DNA of 64,000 nucleotides from JAVVHH01 sp964613945 (GTDB taxonomy: Bacteria > Pseudomonadota > Alphaproteobacteria > Acetobacterales > Acetobacteraceae), in contig CAZTJC010000012.1 of NCBI GenBank assembly GCA_964613945.1, positions 1 through 64,000 on the forward strand. Reading direction: 5' to 3'. Positions 25,455-34,139 of this stretch are shown here, piece after piece. The stretch's first letter is position 1. Each line of letters opens with the position of its first letter. The position numbers and the translations under genes are program-made. The notes beneath the pieces are model-generated. The model saw only the letters and a program-made list of their open reading frames with translations, searched no databases and was not told the origin of the DNA.

Positions 25455-26717
25455 TCAGTTGACGAATGCCTGCATCGCCCGCTCGTAGCGGGTGGTCAGG
25501 CGGTCGAACTGATCAAGCAACCGTTCGCTGAGTTCCGCGACGCGTTCGAGGCCCTCCGGTGTGCCGCAGCGGGTCAGGGCGACGTGGTAGTCGCCCCAGG
25601 TCGCGGTCGCGGCAGCAAGGTCGGCGCTAATTTCCGCATTGGTGAGCGGTAGGCTGCCGAGATAATCGAGCCCGTCGGCGATCGCCTCGGCCGCGCCGGA
25701 CGCGACGTCGCAGGCCGACGCGGCGGCGGTGCCGGTCATGGCCCCGGCAAGGATGGACGCCTTGGCCAGCCGCTCCGACAACATGCGCTGCCGCCCGGCG
25801 ACGTTGATGACATGCAGCGCGGTGGCGAAGCCGCTCACTTCGAGATTATCGGTCAGGTGCTCGCTGCGGAGCAGCACGGCCTCAGCGGCGCAATCCACCT
25901 TCTCGAAGCGGCTGGCCTGGGGCGGTGCTTGGAGAAGGCGCTTAAGCACCTGCCAGGCCGAGGCGACGGCCTCAACCAAGTCGCCGAACGTCGCCTTGGA
26001 AAGCGAGCGGACCAGGATTGCCAGCGTGTCGTCGACCAGCGAGACCGAGTCGGCAAGCAGCGCCGCCGTCTCCGGCTTGCAGATGCCGGCTTCGGTCAGC
26101 GCATACAGCTTGACCAGCCGTTGCGACAGCATGCGAAGCTGACCGGCGCGGTTGATCGCCTCACCGTAACGGGCGGCATCGATCACCCGCTGCGACACCT
26201 GGCCGATGCGCTGCTTCGTATGCATCGCGACCCGGCGCAGCACACGATATGCCTCTTCTTCGCGCAACTGCCGGGTTCCCATCAAGATGCCCTTGGCCCG
26301 GTCGACCAGCTTGCGTTCCTCGAAGCGCTGGTTCACCTGCGCCAGTTCCTCGCGGACGAGCTGGTCGCGTTGAAACCGGGCCTGCGCGAGATGGATGACC
26401 GACCGGAGCCGGGTCGGGCTGTAGCCATTGATGATGTAGGCTTGGATGCCGGCCGTCATGGCGCGAGCGATGTTGTCGGCGTCGGGGTCGAGGGTGAACA
26501 CGATGACCGGGCGCGGCGAAAGCTGCGCGACGTTGGAAGCCTTCTCGAACATCTCGGCGTCCGGCGTGTCCTGATGCAGAATGATCATGTCCGGGGCATG
26601 GGTAAGAAGAGATTGCACAAAATTCGAGCCGATGCCTGCATCTAGCACAGCAATTCCCGCCGCCCTGAGGTCGTCGGCGAGCGGCGGCGGCATCACTGCT
26701 CCACCCAACACGATCAT
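25455..26717 (-). CDS. nitrate-responsive antiterminator: receiver-like, ANTAR, two PilJ/NIT-like domains
   Basis: About 420 residues. Residues 1-115 resemble the NasT receiver, but the acidic pair is VLGG and the phospho-Asp position appears to be His (MIILHQDTP). ANTAR follows (about 131-185: LVDRAKGILMGTRQLREEEAY). Then come two PilJ/NIT-like helical domains, each with a P-box (NRAGQLRMLSQRLVKLYAL; NVAGRQRMLSERLAKASI), like the nitrate sensors of NarX, NarQ and NasR. Expected role: bind nitrate or nitrite and prevent termination in a leader RNA. It is divergent from a nitrate transporter whose leader carries an ANTAR-type hairpin. Start uncertain: ATG 26717, or TTG 26729 with GGAG 6 nt upstream. 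Confidence 0.88.
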   Translation of the reverse strand: MIVLGGAVMPPPLADDLRAAGIAVLDAGIGSNFVQSLLTHAPDMIILHQDTPDAEMFEKASNVAQLSPRPVIVFTLDPDADNIARAMTAGIQAYIINGYSPTRLRSVIHLAQARFQRDQLVREELAQVNQRFEERKLVDRAKGILMGTRQLREEEAYRVLRRVAMHTKQRIGQVSQRVIDAARYGEAINRAGQLRMLSQRLVKLYALTEAGICKPETAALLADSVSLVDDTLAILVRSLSKATFGDLVEAVASAWQVLKRLLQAPPQASRFEKVDCAAEAVLLRSEHLTDNLEVSGFATALHVINVAGRQRMLSERLAKASILAGAMTGTAAASACDVASGAAEAIADGLDYLGSLPLTNAEISADLAAATATWGDYHVALTRCGTPEGLERVAELSERLLDQFDRLTTRYERAMQAFVN

Positions 26718-26790
26718 CGCAGATGGCAAATCAATCTCCAGGCGGTTCGATCCCTGGGAACGATGCGCAATTTCCGCGCCATGGCCCGAG

Positions 26791-26806
26791 TGGCACGAAA
26801 GCTGCT
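26791..26806 (+). promoter_or_regulatory. sigma-54 type -24/-12 promoter for the second nitrate transporter
   Basis: TGGCAC-N5-CTGCT matches the -24 element perfectly and the -12 element with one change, and GG and GC are correctly spaced. The predicted start point (12 nt past the -12 GC) is about 26816-26817, exactly the first base of the ANTAR-type hairpin. A loose NtrC-like dyad TGCGC-N7-GCGCC sits at 26764-26780. Confidence 0.6.
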
Positions 26807-26815
26807 TTGCTCGAA

Positions 26816-26861
26816 TCGAGGCACACCGGCGTGCCTCGACCTCGCTCACGCACTGCGCGTC
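26816..26861 (+). promoter_or_regulatory. ANTAR-type leader hairpins
   Basis: Hairpin 1: TCGAGGCAC (26816-26824) pairs perfectly with GTGCCTCGA (26831-26839) around hexaloop ACCGGC, which has A at position 1 and G at position 4, the signature of ANTAR targets. Hairpin 2, eight nt later: ACGC (26848-26851) with GCGT (26857-26860) around ACTGC, again A1 and G4 but with five nt. ANTAR proteins normally need two such hairpins. The opposite strand does not give A1/G4 loops. Confidence 0.6.
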
Positions 26862-26933
26862 ATGTCCACGAAGCTGTGGGCAGTTTGTGCCTCAACTGTT
26901 CCGGTCGTCAGCGGCCGCACTCTGGAGGTCACC

Positions 26934-27014
26934 ATGTCTGACTCCGCTCGCCTCGACGTCAACCATGGCCCGTTGGTCAGGACCAACGGCCTGATGTTGG
27001 CCGTCGCCGCCTAA
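26934..27014 (+). CDS. leader mini-ORF, 26 codons
   Basis: GGAGG lies 5 nt before the ATG, one of the best ribosome sites in the window. The frame ends at TAA after 26 codons (starts MSDSARLDVNHGPLVR, ends GLMLAVAA). Its 3' part covers an 8-bp hairpin (CCGTTGGT/ACCAACGG, 26970-26989). It lies in the leader between the ANTAR hairpins and the transporter. It could be a leader peptide coupling translation to termination, or a small protein. Confidence 0.5.
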   Translation: MSDSARLDVNHGPLVRTNGLMLAVAA

Positions 27015-27092
27015 TACTCGCCCGATGTTCCGTCGCTCGGATGGGTGTTTTGACCTGTCCGAACTGTTCCACCCTTTCGCCGGGATGGCTTC

Positions 27093-28388
27093 ATGACTAG
27101 CGCCAAAGCTACCAGGATCAATCTGTTCTCGTTCAACACCCCGCAAATGCGGGCGTTTCACATGACGTGGATCGCGTTCTTCGTCTGCTTCTTCGCGTGG
27201 TTCGCCACGGCACCGCTGATGCCGATCATCAAGGACGACCTGAAGCTGTCGAACGACCAAGTCTATTCGATCACCATCGCCGGCGTGCTGGCCACCGTGC
27301 TGGCGCGCTGCGCCATCGGGCCGCTATGCGACAAATACGGGCCACGCGCGACCTACACGGCCCTGCTAGCGTTCGGCTCGCTGCCGGTGTTCGCGATCGC
27401 CATCGCGTGAGACTACAACTCGTTCCTAATCTGCCGCTTGCTCATCGGCATCATCGGCGCGAGCTTCGTTATCACGCAGTTCCATACTTCCGTGATGTTC
27501 GCACCCAACGTCGTCGGCACCGCCAACGCGACCGTGGGCGGTTGGGGCAATGCCGGCGGTGGCGTGACGCAGTCGGTGATGCCGGTGTTGCTCGCCGGAA
27601 TCGTCGCCTATGGCGCGAGCCAGAGCATGGCGTGGCGGCAAGCGCAGATCCTGCCTGGCCTTCTGATGCTGGTCGTGGCGGTCTTGTACTGGAAATACAC
27701 GCAGGACACGCCCGAAGGTAACTTCGCCGACATGCGCCGCGCCGGGATCTCGACCGCAGTGGGCAAGAAGGGCGGCTGGGACGTGATGAAGGAAGCATCG
27801 AAGAACTACCGCGTCTGGCTGTTAGCCGCGTGCTACGGCGCGTCGTTCGGGGTGGAGCTGTTTGTGCACTCGATCGCAGTGACGTATTTCGTCGGGCGTT
27901 ACACGATGGATGTGGAGTCCGCGGGCTTTGCGGTTGGCGCGTTCGGGCTGTTGGCACTGTTCGCGCGGGCGTTGGGCGGCATCCTCTCGGACAAGGTCGC
28001 GCTGACCAAGGGCCTGGATGGGCGCACCTGGTTGCTGTTCGGGCTGATGCTGGGCGAGGGCGTGTTCCTGATCGTGTTTTCGCAGGCGTCGGGCGTGGTG
28101 ATGGCGGTCTCGATGCTGGTGTTTGGCCTGTTCACTCACATGGCCTGCGGTTCGCTGTATGCGCTGGTGCCGTTCGTCGACCGCAAGATTCTCGGCGGAG
28201 TCTGCGGCGTGATCGGGGCGGGCGGCAATATCGGTGGCGTGGCCGCCGGGTTGTTGCTGCGTGGGACTGGCAACCCGCAACTCTGCTTCATGGTGCTGGG
28301 CATCTGCGCGCTGATCTGTGCTAGCGGGGCGGCGATGATCCGCTTTTCCATCAAGCATAAGCAGGAGGAGCAGGTGCTGTATCAGTAG
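27093..28388 (+). pseudogene. nitrate/nitrite MFS transporter with in-frame TGA
   Basis: 432 codons in one frame from ATG 27093 to the TAG at 28386-28388, interrupted only by TGA at 27408-27410. Before it: FNTPQMRAFHMTWIAFF and AWFATAPLMPIIKDDLKLS. After it: SFVITQFHTSVMFAPNVVG and GWGNAGGGVTQSVMP, the nitrate signature motifs of the NarK/Nrt family. Both halves are well conserved and no other lesion is seen, so the inactivation is recent, or the TGA is a sequencing error or read through. The NasT/NasR-like regulator and leader suggest nitrate-induced expression. Confidence 0.85.
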
Positions 28389-28435
28389 GCCATCGACTCC
28401 CGGATGGCGACCGCCTGAGCGTTATCGATCTTGGA

Positions 28436-28470
28436 CAACGGAAAGGGCGCTTCGGCGCCCTTTCTCGTTG
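28436..28470. terminator. bidirectional terminator
   Basis: GAAAGGGCGC (28441-28450), TTCG loop, GCGCCCTTTC (28455-28464): a perfect 10-bp stem. It extends with CAACG/CGTTG (28436-28440 with 28466-28470) around a one-base bulge. It lies between two convergent genes, so it can end both transcripts. Confidence 0.85.
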
Positions 28471-28476
28471 CGAGTG

Positions 28477-29532
28477 TCAGGACGGGCCGACGCTGACCGG
28501 CGGGGCTACGTAGCGGGGCGAGCCTGGCATCAGGACTCGGCCGAGTTGTACCGCCGGCATCTCGATCGCATGATGCAGCGCGAGCGACAGGATGATGGTG
28601 ACGCCGATCGCGACGGGTGCGAGTAGGCCAGGGTGGATGTCCGGACGTATCCGGGTCATCAACTCGAGTATTGGCTGGTGGAACAGGTAAATCGGATAGC
28701 TGATGATGCCGAGAAAGGCGCTCACCCGAAACCGCAGATGGAACCGGCCGAGGCGGAAACCGGTGAGAAACACCGTGACGGCGAAAAAATAGCTGATCAG
28801 GAAACGGGTTGGGCGCTCGTCATACATCCAGGGTTCATTGAATCCGAGAAGCACGGCGATCGTGATCAGCGCGCCAACGGCACATGTTAAGGCGAGAAAG
28901 GAAGCTGCTGAAAGTCTGAGCTGCTCGACCAGGGAGCGCAGACTGCCCAGGTAGATGAAGGCCAATCCGATCGGCACGGCCATGGGCGCCTTCAGGTGAA
29001 GGCTGAAGCGAATATAGCCGAACACGGCGGCCAGCATCGCAAACCCGATCGCCAAGGCGGCGATCAACCACACGCGATCGAAACGCCCGACAGCGATGGT
29101 CAGGGCAGTAATGACGTAGAAAAGGAACTCGATCTGAAGCGTCCAGTACACGCCGACCACGTCCGATGAACCGATGAAGCGTTGAACCATGGTCAGATTC
29201 GCGATGCCCTGGACTACCCCCGTGCCCATGACGGCAACGTCGAACAGCACGGAAAGCCAATAAAGCGGGTAAAGCCGAAACGTTCGGGCCCAGACGAAGC
29301 GGAACGTGGCGTTCGGCCGGTTTGGTCGAACGGAGAGCGGAATGATGAATCCGCTAATCATGAAGAAGATGCCGACGCCGAACGCTCCCGGGTCGAAGAC
29401 GGTCCGCATCAGCGGAGTCGCCCACTCCCAGTAATAATGGCCTAGAACGACGACCATGGCGGCGATGCCACGCAGTGCATCTAGCCAATGCAGGCGTGGT
29501 GCATCACCTCCGAACTGCCCTTGCCTAAGCAT
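28477..29532 (-). CDS. acyltransferase family 3 membrane protein
   Basis: 351 residues with about ten membrane segments. Begins with the family signature LHWLDALRGIAAMVVVLGHY, with the catalytic-type His, and continues with FGVGIFFMISGFIIP. These OafA/ExoZ-like enzymes transfer acetyl or acyl groups to surface polysaccharides. AGGGACGGA directly before the ATG at 29532 supports this start; a TTG 42 nt upstream is the alternative. Unlike the acyltransferase at 14757 it is intact. Confidence 0.88.
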   Translation of the reverse strand: MLRQGQFGGDAPRLHWLDALRGIAAMVVVLGHYYWEWATPLMRTVFDPGAFGVGIFFMISGFIIPLSVRPNRPNATFRFVWARTFRLYPLYWLSVLFDVAVMGTGVVQGIANLTMVQRFIGSSDVVGVYWTLQIEFLFYVITALTIAVGRFDRVWLIAALAIGFAMLAAVFGYIRFSLHLKAPMAVPIGLAFIYLGSLRSLVEQLRLSAASFLALTCAVGALITIAVLLGFNEPWMYDERPTRFLISYFFAVTVFLTGFRLGRFHLRFRVSAFLGIISYPIYLFHQPILELMTRIRPDIHPGLLAPVAIGVTIILSLALHHAIEMPAVQLGRVLMPGSPRYVAPPVSVGPS

Positions 29533-29944
29533 TCCGTCCCTTTCGGTCGTCGACTCAAAAAATTGCTGTCGCAAAATGCCGGAATTGCCGGCAGCGCGAC
29601 CCCGATAGGCCTTGTGTTTTGCAAGTCCGTAATTCTTAACTGAAACGATATACGGTGCTTTTGTGAATCAGTCACGGAAAAATCGTTTATAGATTGCGGC
29701 AAGATAACGTTATGACATCAATTAACTTGCTGCAGTTTCATAACAATCTTTCAAATACGATGACGGCTTGAGCATTCTGCGATGACCAGTGCGACCAGGG
29801 TTATTGTTGTTTGCATGCCCTTAAATCGTCGGTTCTTCCTGCATGGTCGATTGGTTCGGCACGCAGGGCAGCCTTGACCCTGGAAGAACGATTTCCGTGT
29901 CAACGATGCCGGCACGTTCCGAACCGATCGGCTCGGAGATCGCT
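29533..29944. other. AT-rich intergenic stretch
   Basis: About 410 nt between the acyltransferase start and the end of the Bpt gene. The part near 29560-29800 is AT-rich and probably holds the acyltransferase promoter. No supported gene or repeat was found; a plus-strand frame from 29843 runs antisense into the Bpt gene. Confidence 0.4.
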
Positions 29945-30721
29945 CTAGCCGGTGGTTTCCTGGATCAGCACGGGACGAGCGCCGGCTCCGTCATCAGTCT
30001 CGCCGTCGGTCAGGATGCGCCAGGCGCCGCTGACCAGGATCTCGCAAGGCCGGAAGCGTGCCTTGTACGCCATCTTGCGGCTTTCCGGGACCCAGTAGCC
30101 CAAATACACGTAAGGTAGGCCTTCTTCGCGCGCGCGGTCGATCAGCCAGAGGATCGAGTAGGTGCCGAGCGATTGGCGGTCCAGTTCCGGCGCGAAAAAA
30201 CTGTAAACGGCGGAAAGGCCGTCGCCGAGGCGGTCGGTCAGGCAAGCGCCGATCAACCGGTCGTCCATCCGAAACTCGGTGATGAACGTGTCGATCGGCG
30301 TGTCTTCGACCATGGCGCGGAAGTCGTAGAAACTCATGGTCGCCATGTCGCCATTGCCGTGGCGGCGCTGCTGGTAGCGTTGGAACAACTGAAACTGCTC
30401 TGCCGTGGCACGGGCTGGCACGTCGGACGTGGTGACGGCGTGGTTGTAGCGGGTGATACGGCGCAGGCCGCGGTCCGGCTCGAACGAAGCAACCGGGATG
30501 CGGATCGGCACGCATGCCTGGCAGTTGGGGCACACCGGGGCATAGGCGATGTTGTGGCTACGGCGGAACCCGGCGCGCGACAGGCGGTCATGCAGACGCT
30601 CGGCCTCGGGCCCAGTGATCTCCGTGACAACCTTGCGTTCGGTCCGTCCCGCCACATAGGGGCAGGGTAGGGGTGCCGTCGTGTAGAAGAATTGCGGCCG
30701 TCGCGGTGGCTTATACGTCAT
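29945..30721 (-). CDS. bpt: aspartate/glutamate leucyltransferase (arginyl-tRNA-protein transferase family)
   Basis: 258 residues. CPYVAGRTERKVVTEI at the N-terminus, the Cys-containing block YAPVCPNCQACVPIRIPV, and the DRLGDGLSAVYSFFAPEL and YLGYWVPESRKMAYKARFRP segments are the ATE_N and ATE_C signatures. Bpt moves leucine from Leu-tRNA to N-terminal Asp or Glu of proteins, marking them for ClpAP in the N-degron pathway. The length is normal. It stands alone, with the penicillin-acylase gene about 60 nt upstream on the same strand. Confidence 0.93.
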   Translation of the reverse strand: MTYKPPRRPQFFYTTAPLPCPYVAGRTERKVVTEITGPEAERLHDRLSRAGFRRSHNIAYAPVCPNCQACVPIRIPVASFEPDRGLRRITRYNHAVTTSDVPARATAEQFQLFQRYQQRRHGNGDMATMSFYDFRAMVEDTPIDTFITEFRMDDRLIGACLTDRLGDGLSAVYSFFAPELDRQSLGTYSILWLIDRAREEGLPYVYLGYWVPESRKMAYKARFRPCEILVSGAWRILTDGETDDGAGARPVLIQETTG

Positions 30722-30782
30722 GCACTCAGCGTTCCTTCCTGCATGTTCCCGAAAGCCGGAGTTCGGGTCAACGTCCTATCGT

Positions 30783-33125
30783 TCATGGATGCAGCTCGAT
30801 CGTGCCGTTCACCGTTTCCGGTGCGGCTCCGAGCCGGATCGGCACGCCGTCGCGCCAGCGCTGTAGGGTGATCTCGGCGTCGGCGCTGAACGGGTTGCCG
30901 GTCTCGCCGGGAGCGAGGCCGAACAGGCTGGCATCGAGATCGGCCAGGTCATAGACGCCGCGATAAGCCGGCCCATGCAGCGACGCGTAGCCCGGTGCCC
31001 GCATGGCGCCGCGGAAGACCGTGCCGTCATCGCCGGGCTGCGGAATGGACCATGTCGCGGCGGCGCCGACGACCGGCAGGTTGCTGAGCAGCGGGTGCGC
31101 AAAGATCGCCTGGTGCACGTTGCCCCATTCCTGGTGCTCCCAACCCGGCGGCAGGGCGGCGGCTGTCTCGGCCAGGCTGCGGCTGAGCAGCGGCGTGCAA
31201 TCACCGTTACACAGCACGGTGCCACCGCGAACCAGGGCTTGGCCGACGAGGTCGATGGTGGAAACGCCCGGCGAGCCTGCGGAACCATCAGGGATGCCGA
31301 GGTCAGAGAGCAGGTCGCTGCGGAAGCGGCGGATCCAGGCGTTGAAGATCAGCGGCTGCGGCAAGTCCATCCGCATCGCCCCGTCCCAGCCGCAGAGCAG
31401 CGCCAGGACGCGCCGGCTTCCCTCGTCGAGCGGCGCGGTCGCCAGCATGGCGGGCAGGACCTCGTGCGCGAAATCGCTGACCACATCGACCTGCATGGCG
31501 GCGAAGCTGCCGCGGTCGTGTTTCGGCCGGGCGTCGAGCATCGTGCGGATACGGCGGGCGCGCCAGTCGCCGAACTGCTCGGCGCCCATGAACACCGGGA
31601 AGTTCGGCGGTGCGACGGGCTCGTTGGCGTTGACGATGCGGCCGCTTTTCGGGGCGACGATGTGCGGCAGGTCGGGACCACCGGCGAAACCGGTCCAATC
31701 GTGCTGGCCGCTGGCCCCATCGGAGGGCACGCTGCCGTCGCCAGCCCGGCGGCGGGGGACCCGGCCGGTGGTATACTGGGCGATACCGGCGCGGTCGGCG
31801 ATCAGCAGGTTCTGCACCGGCGCGGTGATTGCGGCACCGGCGATGCCGCCTTCGGCGACGGTGGTGGCCCGGTTCAGCGCCAGCAGCCCGGCGGCAGAGG
31901 TGTCGGGCACGATGAGGCTGGCCATCGAGACGGCCAGGATTTGCGATGATCCCGGGTCCAGGTCGCTGAGCACCGGGCCGTGCCGGGTCTCGCGGACGAT
32001 AAGGATGTCGTCCGGGGCACCGCGGACGGCGATGTGTTCCTCGCGGGTGACGAAAGGCTTGGGCCCGTCGGGTGTCGCGTAGTTGCCGTTGGCGGCGGGG
32101 GTCTCGATGAAGACGTCCTGCGTGTCGGCGCCGGTGGTGGTGAAGGTCCAGGCGAGGGTGGCGTTCCGGCCGATGACCAGAAACGGCACGCCGGGAGCAA
32201 AGGCGCCGGCCAGGGTATGACCCGGCGTGTCGATACGGGCGAGATACCAGATGGCCGGGAAGCTCAGGCCGAGATGCGGGTCGCCGGCCAGCAGCGGAGC
32301 ACCGGTGGTGCTGTGCGCGCCGTCGACAGCCCATTCGTTGCTGGCCTCGGTCGGCAGGGTGAAGAGGTCGGGGAAGCCGGGGACTAGGCCGGCCAATCGG
32401 GACGGGGCGAGCGACGCATCCGGACGGGCCGTGCCGGGCCAACTCGGCCAGAGCGCGCGTTGGATGGGCGGGCTGAGCTTGGCGGCGAGTTCGGCGCGGT
32501 TGAGTTCGGTGCGCCAGTTGCCGGCCAGATATTGGGCCATGGTCTTGCCCCACAGGAGCGAGTCGACCGACGTCCATGGCTCCGGGGCACCGAGAAGGAT
32601 GAACTCCGGCGCCGCGAACCGGCCATGCTGGTCGAGATAGGCGTTCACGCCGACCGCATAGGCGTCGAGCATGGCGCGAGCGGCCGGATCGAGCCCGGCG
32701 AGTTCGGCCTCGGCGCGGCGACGCAGGCCAAGGGTGCGGTTGACGCGGTCCAGGCGGAGGGTGACGGCACCGGCCAGTTCCGACAGCCGGCCGGACGCGG
32801 CGCGGCGCATCAGCTCCATCTGGAACATGCGGTCGCGCGCGTGCATGTAGCCGATAGCTTGGGCCGCATCGGTCTCCGAAGCCGCTTTGATCCAGGGAAT
32901 GCCATCGGGATCGAGCTGGATGGTGACAGGACCGGAGAGGCCCGCCAGGCGCACATCATCATCGCTCGCCGGCGTGGACCACCAGAGCGCCAGCGCGACC
33001 ACGCCGGCGGCAAGCCCGATCAAGGCGATAATTCCGGCGAGAAGGCGGCCCGCCCAGCGCAGGATTGACCGCGGCGCCGAACCGCCTCGCCGCGCCGGGG
33101 ACCCGGCCCCGGAGTCGGCGGTCAA
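30783..33125 (-). CDS. penicillin acylase family protein (Ntn hydrolase)
   Basis: 780 residues. One N-terminal membrane anchor (LLAGIIALIGLAAGVVALAL), then DPDGIPWIKAASETDAAQAIGYMHARDRMFQME as the family start. The autoprocessing Ser is in EASNEWAV, which would become the N-terminal nucleophile of the beta chain. HGPVLSDL and a late AGDPHLGL region also match. These periplasmic enzymes hydrolyse amide bonds of beta-lactams or acyl-homoserine lactones; the substrate cannot be assigned. It starts with TTG overlapping the stop of the upstream protease-like gene (TTGA), so translation is likely coupled. Confidence 0.88.
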   Translation of the reverse strand: MTADSGAGSPARRGGSAPRSILRWAGRLLAGIIALIGLAAGVVALALWWSTPASDDDVRLAGLSGPVTIQLDPDGIPWIKAASETDAAQAIGYMHARDRMFQMELMRRAASGRLSELAGAVTLRLDRVNRTLGLRRRAEAELAGLDPAARAMLDAYAVGVNAYLDQHGRFAAPEFILLGAPEPWTSVDSLLWGKTMAQYLAGNWRTELNRAELAAKLSPPIQRALWPSWPGTARPDASLAPSRLAGLVPGFPDLFTLPTEASNEWAVDGAHSTTGAPLLAGDPHLGLSFPAIWYLARIDTPGHTLAGAFAPGVPFLVIGRNATLAWTFTTTGADTQDVFIETPAANGNYATPDGPKPFVTREEHIAVRGAPDDILIVRETRHGPVLSDLDPGSSQILAVSMASLIVPDTSAAGLLALNRATTVAEGGIAGAAITAPVQNLLIADRAGIAQYTTGRVPRRRAGDGSVPSDGASGQHDWTGFAGGPDLPHIVAPKSGRIVNANEPVAPPNFPVFMGAEQFGDWRARRIRTMLDARPKHDRGSFAAMQVDVVSDFAHEVLPAMLATAPLDEGSRRVLALLCGWDGAMRMDLPQPLIFNAWIRRFRSDLLSDLGIPDGSAGSPGVSTIDLVGQALVRGGTVLCNGDCTPLLSRSLAETAAALPPGWEHQEWGNVHQAIFAHPLLSNLPVVGAAATWSIPQPGDDGTVFRGAMRAPGYASLHGPAYRGVYDLADLDASLFGLAPGETGNPFSADAEITLQRWRDGVPIRLGAAPETVNGTIELHP

Positions 33126-34093
33126 TGGTGGCGCGGCGTCTTGAGGATGGTGGCGCGGTCGGTGCTGGGGATCATCACCGACGTATTGCGGCTACCGCGC
33201 CCGACGCTCACCTGAACGGAACAGCCGGCCGGTCCTGATGACCACACCGCTCGCCAGAGCCCGGCGAGATCTGGGACCTCGGTGCCGTTGATCGCCAGGA
33301 TGCGGTCGCCAGTGCGCAGGCCGGCCTTGTCCGCCGGGCCGTTATCGGCGAGCCCGCCGACCACCAGCGCCTCGTCGTCTTCCATCGCGTAGAGCCCAAG
33401 CCATGGGCGGGCAGGGCGGTTGACCTGACCGAACTTCATCAGGTCGTCCATGATCGGCGACAGCAGCTCGACCGGCACCACCATGTTCATGTCCTGCCGC
33501 TTGGTGCCTTCACCACCCTGTTGCAGGACCAGGCTGCCGATGCCGATCAGCGCGCCATCGGCGTTGATGAGGGCGCCGCCGCCCCAGAACGGATGCGCCG
33601 GCAAGGTGAAGATGGCGTCGTCGAGCAGGTATTCCCAATAGCCGGCGAATTCCTGGCGGCCGGCAATCTTGGCGGCGACGCAGTGCTTGCGACCGCCAGC
33701 GGCAGCGAAGACGACGGTGTCGCCGGGTCGGGACTGGGTGCTGTCGCCCAGCGCCATGGTCGGGATCTGGACCCGGCCGAGCGCCTGGACGAGGCCGAAG
33801 CCGGTTTCCTGGTCGTAGGCCATGGCATGTCCGGCGATGGCCGCGCCGTCATGGGTGGTGATCCACAGCGTTTCGGCTTCGGTGATCAGATAGCCGATGG
33901 TCAGGAACAGGCCGGGTTGAATGTGCACGGCACTGCCCGCCCGCTCGGTCCCGAGCGTGCCGGCAGTGAATGCGTCTTCCGGTACCAGCGCGCGCAAGCC
34001 GACGACGGATTTCAGCGCGTCCTCGAGGTCGAAGCTGTAGTCCGCCGGCTTGGGCTGCTGGGTAGTCGGGATCGAGAGGTCGGATTTGGCCAT
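33122..34093 (-). CDS. trypsin-like PDZ protein without catalytic triad (pseudo-HtrA)
   Basis: 323 residues: an S1C trypsin-like domain (about 1-215) and a C-terminal PDZ domain (ADNGPADKAGLRTGDRILAINGTEVPDL). The catalytic residues are missing. The His block reads LTIGYLITEA, the Asp block YDQETGFGLV, and the GNSGGPL nucleophile block FWGGGALIN. It has no clear signal peptide. It is therefore probably a binding or scaffold protein. Starts at ATG 34093; upstream extension overlaps the aldehyde dehydrogenase. Its stop overlaps the start of the penicillin-acylase gene. Confidence 0.85.
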   Translation of the reverse strand: MAKSDLSIPTTQQPKPADYSFDLEDALKSVVGLRALVPEDAFTAGTLGTERAGSAVHIQPGLFLTIGYLITEAETLWITTHDGAAIAGHAMAYDQETGFGLVQALGRVQIPTMALGDSTQSRPGDTVVFAAAGGRKHCVAAKIAGRQEFAGYWEYLLDDAIFTLPAHPFWGGGALINADGALIGIGSLVLQQGGEGTKRQDMNMVVPVELLSPIMDDLMKFGQVNRPARPWLGLYAMEDDEALVVGGLADNGPADKAGLRTGDRILAINGTEVPDLAGLWRAVWSSGPAGCSVQVSVGRGSRNTSVMIPSTDRATILKTPRHH

Positions 34094-34139
34094 GGCGGGT
34101 GACAATACGGAAGAAGAGTGTGGCGCGGGAAGGGCGGTA

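Noticed and set aside
27408..27410. TGA as selenocysteine in the nitrate transporter
   Set aside because: No selenoprotein is known in this transporter family, and no hairpin of the right kind was seen just after the TGA. A mutation or base error is simpler.
31303..32577. 424-codon minus-strand alternative frame within the penicillin-acylase gene
   Set aside because: Arg/Pro/His-rich with no family match; the acylase frame on the same strand is complete and conserved.
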